Source: Azospirillum sp. TSH58
GTDB lineage: Bacteria > Pseudomonadota > Alphaproteobacteria > Azospirillales > Azospirillaceae
Assembly (NCBI RefSeq): GCF_003119115.1
Contig: NZ_CP022368.1
Span: 1 to 45,608 of the forward strand
Direction: 5' to 3'
DNA length: 45,608 bases
This document shows, one piece after another, positions 16,506-25,104 of the stretch. The translations under genes were made by a program, and so were the position numbers. The notes beneath the pieces are model-generated. The model did not search any database. It worked only from the letters and a program-made list of their open reading frames with translations, and was not told the DNA's origin. The first letter of the stretch is position 1. Every line of letters starts with the position of its first letter.

Positions 16506-18851
16506 ATGGCCGACTCCCGCTACACCGCATCGAAGTCACGCTCACAGGGCCGTTCAGCATGGTCGATCATCTTCCGGCATCCGTTGCGCAAGACGCCGTC
16601 GGGGAGGGAGGGGCTAAGGATCCGCCGCGGCTTGGGCACCTCGGACGAAGCCCAGGCGGACGCGCTCGTGCACCAGATGAACGCGCTGCTCCGGGCCGAG
16701 CGGTTCTGGTCCTTGCCCATGCGAGGGGAGGCTGAAAAGCACTTCGATTCCGTCATCGTGAGCGCTTTCTATGACGCCCTCGAGGTAGCCGACGCGCCGG
16801 CGGCAGACGCCTCGGCCGACGACGCCATTCCCCTCCCGACGACCGAAGACGGCTACCGACGCGTCCTGCTCGTCGGAACGACCGGTGCTGGCAAGACTTC
16901 TCTGCTGCGCCACCTGATCGGCTCAGATCCGAAGGTGGACCGCTTCCCCTCGACCTCCACCTCCAAGACCACCATCGCCGACATCGAGGTCGTCACCGCG
17001 CCTGGTTCCTATCAGGCCGCCGTGACCTTCTTCTCGGAATGGAGCACCCGGACCAGCATCCACGAGTGCGTCGCAGAAGCCTGCCTCACCGCCTGGCAGG
17101 AAAAGGATGATGCTAAAGTCGCGGAGGCCCTGCTCTACCACCGGGATCAGCGCTTCCGGCTTAGCTACATCCTCGGCGATTGGGTCGACGCGGCCGACTG
17201 CGACGAGGAGGACTGGACCTACGAGGAGGACGGGGACGACGGTGCGGACGAGGAACTTGATTATGGCGAGCGCCCCGCCCCGGAGGACATCCAGCGCCGC
17301 CTGCGCGAGTATGTGGTCCGCGTGAAGACGCTCGCGAAACGGGTGGCCGAACCCCTGCGGGATGCCGCAGACGGCGACTACGCCTCCCTCTCCGGCGAGG
17401 ACCTGGAGGTCGCTCAGGAACTGTTTCAGGAAGACTGCGAGACCTCGCGTGAGTTCGACGACATCGTCAATGATATCATCGATGATGTTCTGCGGCGCTT
17501 CGACCGGGTCAAGGCTGGCGCGCTGACGCGCGACCGCGGCGATTGGCCTGTGGTCTGGACCTTCGACACCCAGGACCGCGAGACGTTCATCGAGCAGATC
17601 CGCTGGTTCTCGAGCAACCATGGTGCCTATTTCGGCAGTCTGCTCACCCCCCTGGTCAGCGCGATCCGTGTCAAGGGACCGTTCTACCCGCGCTTCTCCA
17701 GCCAGCAGCCGAAGCTCGTCCTCATCGACGGCCAGGGACTGGGGCACACGCCGGATTCCTCCAGCGCCGTCACCCGGCACATCACCCAGCGGTTCGGCGA
17801 GGTCGACGTCATCCTGCTGGTCGACAACGCGCAGCAGCCCATGCAGGCGGCTCCCTTGTCCGTAGTCCGGGTCCTTGGCGCCTACGGATACGACGAGAAG
17901 CTGGCCATCGCTTTCACGCACTTCGACAGCGTCGTCGGCGACAACCTCAGGACTCCCCGCGACAAGCGCCTGCACGTCCTAGGGTCGGTCGCCAACGGCT
18001 TGAACGGGCTGCGGGCCACACTGGGCAACGCCACGGTCAACACCATTGAACGGACGCTCGACAGCCGCTGCTTCATGCTGGCCTTTCTCGACAAGCCGAT
18101 CGACGCCAGCAAATCGGGCAAGATCACCAGCGAGCTGGTGGGGCTGGTCGACTTCCTGGACGGCCGGACGGCCGCCGTGGAGGAAGAAGAAGAGCTCGTG
18201 GAGCCGGAGCCGGCAACGGCGCCTGCCCCGCCGCTTCCCGCTCTAGCCGAGGCGCCGGCGAACGTCGTGCCGCTGCGGCCAACCCCGGTCTACGACATGG
18301 CCAATCTGCAAGCCGCCGTTCAGGCGGCGACCCGGGAATTTCACAAGCGTTGGGATGCCCGTCTTGGGCTGGAGTTTCTGCCCGGCGAGCCGAAGCAGCA
18401 CTGGACCCGGATGAAGGCCCTCAACCGCCGGGTTGCGCTGCAACTGGACGACTACGAGTACGATACCCTCAAGCCGCTGGCCGAGATCGTCGAGCGCCTG
18501 ATGGAGAGCATCGGAAAATCGCTGGAGTTGGCGGTCGAATGGAGCCCGGCGGCTCCCAGCGAAGCCCACGCCGAGCGCTCCATGGCGCGCATCAAGCAGG
18601 AACTCGCCGCCTCGTTGGATGACCTGATGAAGACCCGCATGATCCTCACGCCGATCAAGGAGTGGGTCTCCGCCTACAATCTCAGCGGCCGCGGCTCGAC
18701 CTTCGATCGGGCGCGCCGGATCAAGGGCGTCTACGACACGGCCGCGCCGGTCCCCGGCAACCTGGTCAGCCCAGGCAACATCACCTTCATGCAAGAGGTG
18801 AAGAGGCTGATGACGATGGCTGTCGAGAAGGCCGGAGGGCGGGTGAAGTAG
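16506..18851 (+). CDS. Large P-loop GTPase-like protein
   Basis: This 781-residue protein starts at ATG 16506, behind GAGGAAA. The N-terminus (SAWSIIFRHPLRKTPSGREG, about 17-36) resembles a DNA-arm-like domain found in this type of protein, a weak resemblance. GTPase motifs are clear: G1 GTTGAGKTS at 124-132, a Ser/Thr-rich switch near 148-155 (FPSTSTSKTT), G3 IDGQGLG near 407-413 and a G4-like THFD at 471-474 in place of NKxD. A very acidic insert lies at about 232-253. The C-terminal 200 residues are helical. It could be a dynamin-like or septin-like GTPase or a defence NTPase. No membrane segment is seen. The DUF4258 gene upstream is its likely partner. Confidence 0.7.
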   Translation: MADSRYTASKSRSQGRSAWSIIFRHPLRKTPSGREGLRIRRGLGTSDEAQADALVHQMNALLRAERFWSLPMRGEAEKHFDSVIVSAFYDALEVADAPAADASADDAIPLPTTEDGYRRVLLVGTTGAGKTSLLRHLIGSDPKVDRFPSTSTSKTTIADIEVVTAPGSYQAAVTFFSEWSTRTSIHECVAEACLTAWQEKDDAKVAEALLYHRDQRFRLSYILGDWVDAADCDEEDWTYEEDGDDGADEELDYGERPAPEDIQRRLREYVVRVKTLAKRVAEPLRDAADGDYASLSGEDLEVAQELFQEDCETSREFDDIVNDIIDDVLRRFDRVKAGALTRDRGDWPVVWTFDTQDRETFIEQIRWFSSNHGAYFGSLLTPLVSAIRVKGPFYPRFSSQQPKLVLIDGQGLGHTPDSSSAVTRHITQRFGEVDVILLVDNAQQPMQAAPLSVVRVLGAYGYDEKLAIAFTHFDSVVGDNLRTPRDKRLHVLGSVANGLNGLRATLGNATVNTIERTLDSRCFMLAFLDKPIDASKSGKITSELVGLVDFLDGRTAAVEEEEELVEPEPATAPAPPLPALAEAPANVVPLRPTPVYDMANLQAAVQAATREFHKRWDARLGLEFLPGEPKQHWTRMKALNRRVALQLDDYEYDTLKPLAEIVERLMESIGKSLELAVEWSPAAPSEAHAERSMARIKQELAASLDDLMKTRMILTPIKEWVSAYNLSGRGSTFDRARRIKGVYDTAAPVPGNLVSPGNITFMQEVKRLMTMAVEKAGGRVK

Positions 18852-19259
18852 ACCCATCCTCCGAAGCCTGCATGCGCCTCCTTCGGTTTAGGTATTGGGG
18901 AGCGACACCGAGCATGGGTTGGAGATACATTTTCTGCGACAGCGGCGCCAAGAGTTTCACACGCCACCGAGACCATGCAGAACCCCTTGGTAATCAGGTG
19001 GCGTTGGCGACGGCAGGCTCCGTGGGGTCGTCGTTGGGTATCGCCGGGCACCATGTAGATCGGCATCTAAGAACCGACCGCGAGCTGAGACCATCCAAAT
19101 TACTGGATTTCAACGGAAACTTGGAATTCGGAGTGGCCCTCCATCGACACCGACAGAAGGCCACCTGCTAAGGTGGATTTGCAAGCACAGCCAATCCGTT
19201 AGAGGGCGAGGGATAGTGGCCCAAATTTGGACGCCAATCCACAACCAGGGGAGAGGGAG
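18852..19259. other. Intergenic region without a supported gene
   Basis: CCGAAG and CTTCGG near 18861-18884 can pair around a 12-14-base loop and may end the GTPase transcript. Short frames on both strands have no family or ribosome site. GGGAGAGGGAG just before 19260 serves the next gene. Confidence 0.35.
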
Positions 19260-19484
19260 ATGAGCTGCGTCCTGCGCTTCCGCGGCGAGGGGCCCGCCTA
19301 CGAGCGGGCGAAGGGCGTCGCCGACGCCATGAGGTTGTCTATGGAGGACTACCTGCTGGCTTGCATTGCCGAGGGGCACAAGGTCCTGAAAGCGCGTCAT
19401 CTACCGCTCGATTCCGAGTTGGAGGAGCCGGCCTTCATCCGCCGTGGCCTGTTGCTGGAGCTGCTGACCAAGGGGGGGCGATGA
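19260..19484 (+). CDS. Small hypothetical protein (first of three)
   Basis: This 74-residue protein starts at ATG 19260, directly behind a strong GGGAGAGGGAG ribosome site. The sequence MSCVLRFRGEGPAYERAKGVADAMRLSMEDYLLACIAEGHKVL looks like a small helical protein, possibly RHH-like (a short strand, then helices), but no family is recognised. Its stop overlaps the next start as ATGA, so the genes are translated together. Confidence 0.6.
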   Translation: MSCVLRFRGEGPAYERAKGVADAMRLSMEDYLLACIAEGHKVLKARHLPLDSELEEPAFIRRGLLLELLTKGGR

Positions 19485-19804
19485 GCGCTCCCGTCGAACG
19501 CTGGCAACGCGCCGGGCTCACCGTGCAGGGCTTACCGGCATCCTCCTTGGCGGAGTCGATCCTGGCGCAACAGCCGCGAGGACTTCCGAAGCCATCAGTC
19601 CCAGGCCCGGTATGCTGGCTGCTGGATGATCCCGGCATGTTCGCGTCGTCGGCACGTTGGCAGCGCTTCCGCGGGGCCTGTGAACGAATCCTGGAGCGGT
19701 ATCCGGACAATCCCCGAGCGAAGGCCCAGGTGGACGCGGTGGGTGCGCTGCTCGCTTGGCGGGCAGCACTGCCCGAAGACCTGCATTTCTGGGCGAAGGA
19801 CTGA
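19481..19804 (+). CDS. Small hypothetical protein (second of three)
   Basis: This 107-residue protein starts MSAPVERWQRAGLTVQGLPA, at an ATGA overlap with the preceding gene. The C-terminal part FRGACERILERYPDNPRAKAQVDAVGALLAWRAALP is helical and contains a TPR-like rhythm, but it is too short to assign. It ends three bases before the third gene. No catalytic motif is seen. Confidence 0.55.
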   Translation: MSAPVERWQRAGLTVQGLPASSLAESILAQQPRGLPKPSVPGPVCWLLDDPGMFASSARWQRFRGACERILERYPDNPRAKAQVDAVGALLAWRAALPEDLHFWAKD

Positions 19805-19807
19805 ACG

Positions 19808-20077
19808 ATGAGCGACGAGACGCCGGCGAAGCGCATCGTCTACCACCGGGCCAACGACGGCACGGTGGTCGGCTGGACGAACCTGAACGCGGACGGGACA
19901 CCGTCCAGCCACTGCTACGGTTACCGCCCGATGCCCCGGGCGCCACGCGATCCCGAAACCCCGCCCCGGTCGAGCCTGCCGGAGCAGACATCCTTTCCCA
20001 CCGGGTCGTCGGAGCGGCTGGTCTACTCACCCCCTCGCGCGCCGATCCCACCGGACGACGACACCCAGGACCGCTGA
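19808..20077 (+). CDS. Small hypothetical protein (third of three)
   Basis: This 89-residue protein begins MSDETPAKRIVYHRANDGTVVGW. The N-terminal 45 residues could form beta strands. The rest is rich in Pro, Ser and Arg and probably disordered. It starts three bases after the previous stop and so completes a three-gene unit. Function is unknown. Confidence 0.5.
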   Translation: MSDETPAKRIVYHRANDGTVVGWTNLNADGTPSSHCYGYRPMPRAPRDPETPPRSSLPEQTSFPTGSSERLVYSPPRAPIPPDDDTQDR

Positions 20078-20112
20078 CCGCCCCTTGGCGAGCGGCGGAA
20101 CCTGCCCTGGTA

Positions 20113-20349
20113 CCAACCCCGCCCCACTGGGCGGTACACTCCCGCAACGGCAAGGAGGACCAGCCGCGCTCAACACACGACCGTCGTCGCCCGGCGATGC
20201 CGGCGGGAGGGCGATGCCTGGAAGGCCGCCCTGATGTCGTGGCGATCGCCATCAATGCCGTCGTCGGCGAGCATGCATCGGCGCGGCGTGACCCGGAACG
20301 GCTCCCGTGTCACGACACCACCGCACACCCGCCGCTCCGGAAACCATGA
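20113..20349 (+). pseudogene. Relaxase remnant
   Basis: The frame reads HWAVHSRNGKEDQPRSTHD, then RRRPAMPAGGRCLEG and VVAIAINAVVGEHASARR. These match THWAVHARNGKGEDQPHLH, AARRC and VVAAAINDVAAERGIR of the relaxase at 21934-23511, but the His-Leu-His metal site is lost and segments are deleted. It is on the opposite strand from the intact gene, a relic of an earlier Mob region. Confidence 0.65.
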
Positions 20350-20365
20350 CGCCTGGCGTTGAAGG

Positions 20366-21043
20366 TCACCTTTCCTGGTCTCTGTCCCGGCTTCTGTTCC
20401 TCTGGGCTTGTTGAGCCTTCGCGATCCTCCTCCGAAATATCTGCTCCTCCTGATGAGCTCGAGTCGGCTGTTGAATGAACCGGGCGCTCATTTCCTCGCG
20501 GATCAGCGATAGTACTTGGGAAGCCTTTCTTTCCTGCTGAGCTTTCTCAGGATCAAGCCGCAGGCTGTTTCCCCAAATCTCCATAATTCTAGTGACCTGC
20601 AACGCCTCCATTTCCATCAACTCCTCATTGGTGATCCCAGCCAAGGCTGGACGAGGCGTTTTGGCCGACGGTGCGGGTATTTCGCTCACCGTCGGGATGG
20701 GCACCTGGGCAGGTTTGGTCACCAGCGGCACGCTGAGGTCCGGGATCCGCAAATCCTCTTGGATGAAGAGCAGGTCGGCCATATACCCGTCCGGCGCACC
20801 AGCAGGCGGCCGGCCCATCATCCGGCGGACGACCTCGTCATGCGCCAGCTCCAGCGCCGGCTCCACGCGCACGAGGTCATGTGTCGTGATGATGTCGTGC
20901 GCGATCAGAGAAACGGCGGCCGCCGTGCCGCGGTAATACTGGAGAAGCTCCTCAATGCCGGTGTTGGGCAAGTCCACCAGTCGATGCCTTTTCGGATCGT
21001 ACTCGTCGCGTCGGATCATCGACAGAAAAACGGGAAATCTCAC
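20366..21043 (-). CDS. Hypothetical plasmid protein with coiled-coil tail
   Basis: This 225-residue protein starts at GTG 21043, with GGAGGG seven bases upstream. The N-terminal half (IEELLQYYRGTAAAVSLIAHDIITTHDLVRVEPALELAHDEV) looks helical. A Pro-rich linker spans about 125-155, and the C-terminal 70 residues are charged helix. No family is recognised. Its promoter region holds a 10-bp inverted repeat at 21128-21168. It may be a mobilisation accessory because it follows the Mob genes on the same strand, but that is only position. Confidence 0.5.
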   Translation of the reverse strand: MRFPVFLSMIRRDEYDPKRHRLVDLPNTGIEELLQYYRGTAAAVSLIAHDIITTHDLVRVEPALELAHDEVVRRMMGRPPAGAPDGYMADLLFIQEDLRIPDLSVPLVTKPAQVPIPTVSEIPAPSAKTPRPALAGITNEELMEMEALQVTRIMEIWGNSLRLDPEKAQQERKASQVLSLIREEMSARFIQQPTRAHQEEQIFRRRIAKAQQAQRNRSRDRDQER

Positions 21044-21127
21044 AGCGCCGCCCTCCGCTTTTATCGGTAAAGGAGACGAGAGAGCCGGAAAATTTGCGTG
21101 TCAATTCTTGTTTTTTCTGGGTAAAAA

Positions 21128-21168
21128 TGTTATGTTCATTCTCATGACGCCTCCGTAAGAACATAACA
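21128..21168. promoter_or_regulatory. TGTTATGTTC dyad in an AT-rich promoter region
   Basis: TGTTATGTTC (21128-21137) and GAACATAACA (21159-21168) are perfect inverted repeats whose centres lie 31 bp apart, about three helical turns. They are upstream of the gene starting at 21043 and fit an operator for a dimeric regulator. Confidence 0.5.
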
Positions 21169-21197
21169 AAAATTTTCCGCGTCGTGCCCTCACCCCC

Positions 21198-21878
21198 TCA
21201 CCAAGCTTGCTCCACGGCCATTTTGCGCGGCGCGCCTCCTCCCGAGTCGCGCCTTCCATGAGGCCGTTCGACGACACGAACGATCTCGCCGAGATGGACG
21301 CGGTCGATGCAGGCCTGCACGAAAAGGCCTGGTCCCCGCCACTCCACTTCTGCCGGAGTCCGTAAGCGCCCGACTTGGAAAATCCGTGTCCAGCCGGCCC
21401 GCCGCTGCGCCGCGGTCGGAGCACCGGCCGCCTCCACCGCGGCGTCTTCCGCTTCGGTCCGGCTGAGATAGCCGTTGTTCAGCACGGCGTGCCAGTCGTC
21501 GAAATCGGAGAGTAGGATCCGCTGACGGGGAACGATGGCGCTGACCAGCACCGTGGCCTCCCCCGCCGCGTGCCGCCACACCGACGGCCGTGTCGACGGC
21601 CGTTTCAGCCACGCCCAGACCGGGTAATCGCCCGAGAAGCCGGGCATCCGTTCCACCATCCGCCGGCGCATCCAGTCGTAAGGACTCGGCGGATCGGGAT
21701 CGTCGGGCTGGGGGTCGCGGTATCGGCCAAAGGCGTGACCGTGGTTGCCGGACAGCCGGCCGGTCCGGTGGGCGCAGCGCAGCGCGTCGCGGTGCCGCGC
21801 CGACCATACCCGGACCGGAGTCCGCGGGTCCGCCCGCAGGACCTCGAGAAGCCAGGAGCGGGACACCCGCTTCAGCAC
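21198..21878 (-). CDS. DUF3841-family protein
   Basis: This 226-residue protein has the DUF3841 landmarks SPYDWMRRRMVERMPGFSGDYPVWAWLKRP (about 66-95) and RILLSDFDDWHAVLNNGYLS (about 121-140). The biochemical role of the family is unknown. A GTG at 21878 is the assumed start; the ribosome site there is not strong. It lies 55 bases downstream of the relaxase on the same strand and is probably cotranscribed with it. The C-terminal 30 residues are Arg/Gly-rich. Confidence 0.7.
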   Translation of the reverse strand: MLKRVSRSWLLEVLRADPRTPVRVWSARHRDALRCAHRTGRLSGNHGHAFGRYRDPQPDDPDPPSPYDWMRRRMVERMPGFSGDYPVWAWLKRPSTRPSVWRHAAGEATVLVSAIVPRQRILLSDFDDWHAVLNNGYLSRTEAEDAAVEAAGAPTAAQRRAGWTRIFQVGRLRTPAEVEWRGPGLFVQACIDRVHLGEIVRVVERPHGRRDSGGGAPRKMAVEQAW

Positions 21879-21933
21879 GCACGCCTCCGTGGATGCGCGG
21901 CCCGATCGACTGGCGGCGCCTCCCGTTCGGACA

Positions 21934-23511
21934 TCAGCGGCCTTGCCCCCGACTGGGCTGTGCCCGGGCCAATTGATCGACGCAGTCCCGAACCCAGGCG
22001 GCGGTCCATGGCCCCCGGCCGTTGGGTGTGCTTCTCTGGGCCTGCAGCAGGGCGGCGAACCGCTGCAGATCCGCCGGATCCGGCCGTTGGCTCAGCCGCT
22101 CGAGCTCGCTCCGCTGGCGACGGATGAGCTCGGCGTCACGGGCCAGGCGGTCCCGCAGTTCCTGAGGACTGAGGTCATGGCCATCGAGCCGCAGCCCGGT
22201 TCGCACGACCTCGCGTACCCTGGGAGAACGGGCGTCGGCTTCCGCCGCCTCCCGGCGGATCCGGTCGCGCTCCCGCTCGGCCGCCACGCGCGCCGCCTTC
22301 GCCTCGGCCTCGGCCTTGCGCGCCGCCTTCAGCCCCAGCAACAGCCGCACCGTCGCGCCCGCCGACCCGGCGGTCCCGTCCCAGCCGTTGGGCAGATCGA
22401 CCGCCAGCTCAACGGCCATTTCCGCGGCCGTCCGGCGCTGCGCGGCGCTGGGGGGCGGGGCGGAGCTCCTTTCCCGCTCCGCCGCGATCGTGGCGCGCAG
22501 GCCGTCCAACTGCCGTTTCAACGTCTGCGCCCGGGTGAGGAGCAGCCGCGCGCCGCGCGCCGAGACCCGGCCGTGGCCGGTGCGCAGGGCCGCGGCGTCG
22601 CGCGCCGCCGCCGCGGCCCTGGCCGCTTGCCGCGCCGCCGCCACGTCCCGCCGGCGCGCGGCGACGTGCGCCGCGCGCGCCTCCCGCACCGCGTCGACGG
22701 CGTCTTCCCGATCGACGGCGGCGTTGAGCGCGCCAAGCCCGCGGTCGTCGGCACGCGCGCGCTCGGGCGCGCGCAGCGCCACCTCGGGCCGCCGCCGCTT
22801 GGCCGGCCGCTCGATCCCGGTCTCGGCCAGACGGCCGCCATGCCAGGCGGCGGCCAAGCGGATGCCGCGCTCCGCCGCCACGTCGTTGATGGCGGCGGCC
22901 ACCACCGCGCGGCGCCAGGCGCGCAGCGCGGCGGGGCCGGCCAGCACCGGCTTCGCGCCGCCCCCGCCCTTGACCCCGGAACGCCCGGCCGGCGCGGCCT
23001 CCCAGCCGCCGTCGGCGCGCCGGACGCAACGGCGCGCGGCGACGGTCATGTGAAGGTGGGGCTGATCCTCCCCTTTGCCGTTGCGCGCGTGCACGGCCCA
23101 ATGGGTCGGGTGGCCCTCCTGCTCGAACCACCCGGCGACGCGCTCCGCCACCGCGCGGCGTGCGTCGGCGTCCATCTCGAAGGGGAGCTCGGCGATGACC
23201 CGGCGCGCGACGACGCCGTTCTTGCGCGTGGTCGCGTCGGCGCAGGCGGTGAGCGCCGCGCGCATCTCGGCCCGCCCTTGGCCGCCTTCGCTTTCCAACT
23301 CATCGGCGCGGCTGCGGTGGCGCTCCACGCGCGCGTCGTAATCAAGCCCGTCGGCGGCGCGGCGCGCGCCACCGTTGGCGTGGGTGATCGAGGTGACGCG
23401 CGCGTGGAAGGTGCGGCCGCCGATGCCGACGCGGCCCGAGGCCTTCGGCGCGCGCGCGGCGACCTCACGGTAGCGACCAGGCGTCCATTCCTCGTCGGCG
23501 CGCGCGGGCAT
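21934..23511 (-). CDS. MobA/MobL-like relaxase
   Basis: This 525-residue protein starts at ATG 23511. THWAVHARNGKGEDQPHLHMTVAARR (about 136-161) matches the His-x-His metal-binding motif of MobA/L-type conjugative relaxases, which nick oriT and become covalently attached to the 5' end. GLDYDAR (about 55-61) offers the likely catalytic Tyr. The protein lacks the more usual start of the family, so the N-terminus may differ or be shortened. The C-terminal 300 residues are Ala/Arg-rich coiled coil. A large inverted repeat 29 bases upstream is a candidate oriT. No type IV secretion genes are on the plasmid, so it would be mobilisable, not self-transmissible. Confidence 0.75.
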   Translation of the reverse strand: MPARADEEWTPGRYREVAARAPKASGRVGIGGRTFHARVTSITHANGGARRAADGLDYDARVERHRSRADELESEGGQGRAEMRAALTACADATTRKNGVVARRVIAELPFEMDADARRAVAERVAGWFEQEGHPTHWAVHARNGKGEDQPHLHMTVAARRCVRRADGGWEAAPAGRSGVKGGGGAKPVLAGPAALRAWRRAVVAAAINDVAAERGIRLAAAWHGGRLAETGIERPAKRRRPEVALRAPERARADDRGLGALNAAVDREDAVDAVREARAAHVAARRRDVAAARQAARAAAAARDAAALRTGHGRVSARGARLLLTRAQTLKRQLDGLRATIAAERERSSAPPPSAAQRRTAAEMAVELAVDLPNGWDGTAGSAGATVRLLLGLKAARKAEAEAKAARVAAERERDRIRREAAEADARSPRVREVVRTGLRLDGHDLSPQELRDRLARDAELIRRQRSELERLSQRPDPADLQRFAALLQAQRSTPNGRGPWTAAWVRDCVDQLARAQPSRGQGR

Positions 23512-23539
23512 GCGCCCCCCTTAATCAAGGTTCTCAAGG

Positions 23540-23592
23540 GTGATCCAAGCCCAAATACCTTTTTGACAAAAAAGTAATTGGGCTTGGATCAC
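23540..23592. other. Candidate oriT: 15-bp inverted repeat before the relaxase
   Basis: GTGATCCAAGCCCAA (23540-23554) and its exact complement (23578-23592) enclose an AT-rich 23-base spacer with its own CTTTTTG/CAAAAAAG pairing. The position just upstream of the relaxase gene fits an origin of transfer. A bidirectional terminator is the alternative. No nic site can be identified by eye. Confidence 0.5.
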
Positions 23593-23756
23593 TATCTATC
23601 GGGTCAATCTATACCAAAATCGCATGCGATTCCAGCTGCGCGAGGGCGCCGATCGCCGTCTCTGAGGGCAGCGGGAAGCGCGGTTTCGTCGGGCTTTGGC
23701 GCGGCGTGCAGCGGATCGAAACGGTCGGGGTCGGTGATGTCCGTCTCCGGACCGCG

Positions 23757-24102
23757 TCAAGCGTCCTCGGCGAACGAACCGCGGTTCTCGAAACGCACCT
23801 TGAGGACGGCGGGCACCATTTCAGCCTTCACACGGTCGAAACGGGCCCGCGCCCAAGTGGCGAACCGGCCAAACCCGGGGCGGGACCTCCGTCTCCGCAA
23901 GCGCCGGGGTGGTGGCATGCCGCTCGAGCTGGCGGATGCGCTCATGCTCAACAACGCACTCGTCGAGTGCCGCGCGCCGCCGTTTTTCCAGCGCCGCGCG
24001 ACGGTCGGCCGCCACCCGCCGGCGCGCCTGCTCTTCCACCTCCCGACGGCGGTTATCGGCGTCCCGGTTTTCGCGTTTGATGATCGCCAACGACGACTTC
24101 AT
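23757..24102 (-). pseudogene. Frameshifted small coiled-coil protein
   Basis: Starting at 24102, MKSSLAIIKRENRDADNRRREVEEQARRRV runs as a highly charged helix to AETEVPP. At about 23880, in the run CCCGCCCCGGG, the frame is lost, and the next frame continues sensibly as GFGRFATWARARFDRVKAEMVPAVLKV to a stop at 23757. One inserted or missing base restores a protein of about 114 residues. It may be a sequencing error, since homopolymer errors are known elsewhere in this assembly. It lies upstream of the relaxase on the same strand and could be a Mob accessory. The family is not recognised. Confidence 0.5.
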
Positions 24103-24210
24103 CGAGGCTCACGGCGTCGTGCCCGCGGTCGTAGAGCTGGGTGGTGCGGGTGGAGGCAATCTTATGGGTGGCACCGTTCTTGAGGTGGGCGGCGATGCCA
24201 GTGGTACCGA
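24088..24210 (-). pseudogene. Tyrosine recombinase C-terminal remnant
   Basis: TGIAAHLKNGATHKIASTRTTQLYDR and DAVSLDEV match the end of the intact recombinase (TGITAYLKNGGTLE, ASTRTTQLYDRR, EAVSLDEV). The stretch with the second catalytic His is deleted. Only about 40 codons remain. Confidence 0.8.
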
Positions 24211-24277
24211 CCTGTGACACCCGAGCGGGGGGTGGCACGCCGACGCACGATAACGTCGGCGCGCCGGCACGGCTTTT

Positions 24278-25018
24278 TCACACTTCCCTCTTTGGTTTGT
24301 AAGCTTGCAGGTGCAACCGATCGCGTCGGAAGTAGCCGCCCTCGACATAGCCGACCAGCCAAGCCGCGCAGACCTGGCCTTTCTGGGTGTAGGCCGACTT
24401 GTTGCCGGTGAAGTCGATACCCTGGAGCAGCGTGATCAAGGCCTCGCCGGTGACGCCCGGGTTCGCCTCAAGGACCGTGTAGATCTTTCCGAACACGCTG
24501 GTGCGCGATTTCGGCTCCACCGGTCCGGCCATGAGGCGGACATGCCGCAGCTTGAACTTTGCCGGGATGGCGTTGGCGTCGCCCGCCGCCAGGTGCTCGT
24601 CGGCGTATTTGCGCAGCTCCACGCCACCGAGCACCGCCGACGGCGCGTAGACCTGCGCGTTGGTCAGCGGACCCCGCCCATCGGCAAGGCGGCCGATCGC
24701 GTTGATCAGCGCTTCCTCCCGCGCCCAGGGCTCATGGGCGTGCACGCTGTCGATGGTCCGCACGACGTCGCCCCCAGCGGCCCAGATGGCGCGGATCGCC
24801 TCGACCTTCGGACCGGTGCGCGTGGGGTCGCGCGCTTCCTCCTCGTGGGCGAACAGACGCATGCCCTGGCCAATCCCGACGTAAAAGGGCGTGCCGATGC
24901 CGCCATGGCAGACAACGCCGTCGGGGCGCCGGAGCAGATAGACGTAATGTGGTCCGCCGCCAGCGTCGGCGAGAACGCGGGCGAGGCCGGCGCGGTCGGG
25001 GATCGTCGTGTCGGTCAT
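24278..25018 (-). CDS. GIY-YIG nuclease-domain protein (LEM3-like)
   Basis: This 246-residue protein starts at ATG 25018, with GAGG upstream. The GIY-YIG core is seen as HYVYLLR (24-30) and PFYVGIG (44-50), with Arg54 and His58 in QGMRLFAH and a candidate catalytic Glu at 101/102 in AREEALINAIG, followed by a GPLTN loop. This is the arrangement of LEM-3-like GIY-YIG endonucleases. The C-terminal half (IPAKFKLRHVRLMAG onward) is unassigned and may bind DNA. It follows a 504-residue unknown gene and a DUF4258-like gene on the same strand, probably an operon. Confidence 0.8.
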   Translation of the reverse strand: MTDTTIPDRAGLARVLADAGGGPHYVYLLRRPDGVVCHGGIGTPFYVGIGQGMRLFAHEEEARDPTRTGPKVEAIRAIWAAGGDVVRTIDSVHAHEPWAREEALINAIGRLADGRGPLTNAQVYAPSAVLGGVELRKYADEHLAAGDANAIPAKFKLRHVRLMAGPVEPKSRTSVFGKIYTVLEANPGVTGEALITLLQGIDFTGNKSAYTQKGQVCAAWLVGYVEGGYFRRDRLHLQAYKPKREV

Positions 25019-25104
25019 GGAACCTCGGCGTGAGAGGTGGGCCCGGGAAGCCCGGGGCTGACAGAAAGGGGGTGGCGGGACGTGGAAGGCTGCGGTGCGC
25101 CGCG

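Noticed and set aside
21745..23577. Plus-strand open frame of 610 codons over the relaxase
   Set aside because: It is a GC-rich shadow: Arg/Pro/Gly-rich, no family, no ribosome site, and it lies opposite a protein with clear relaxase motifs.
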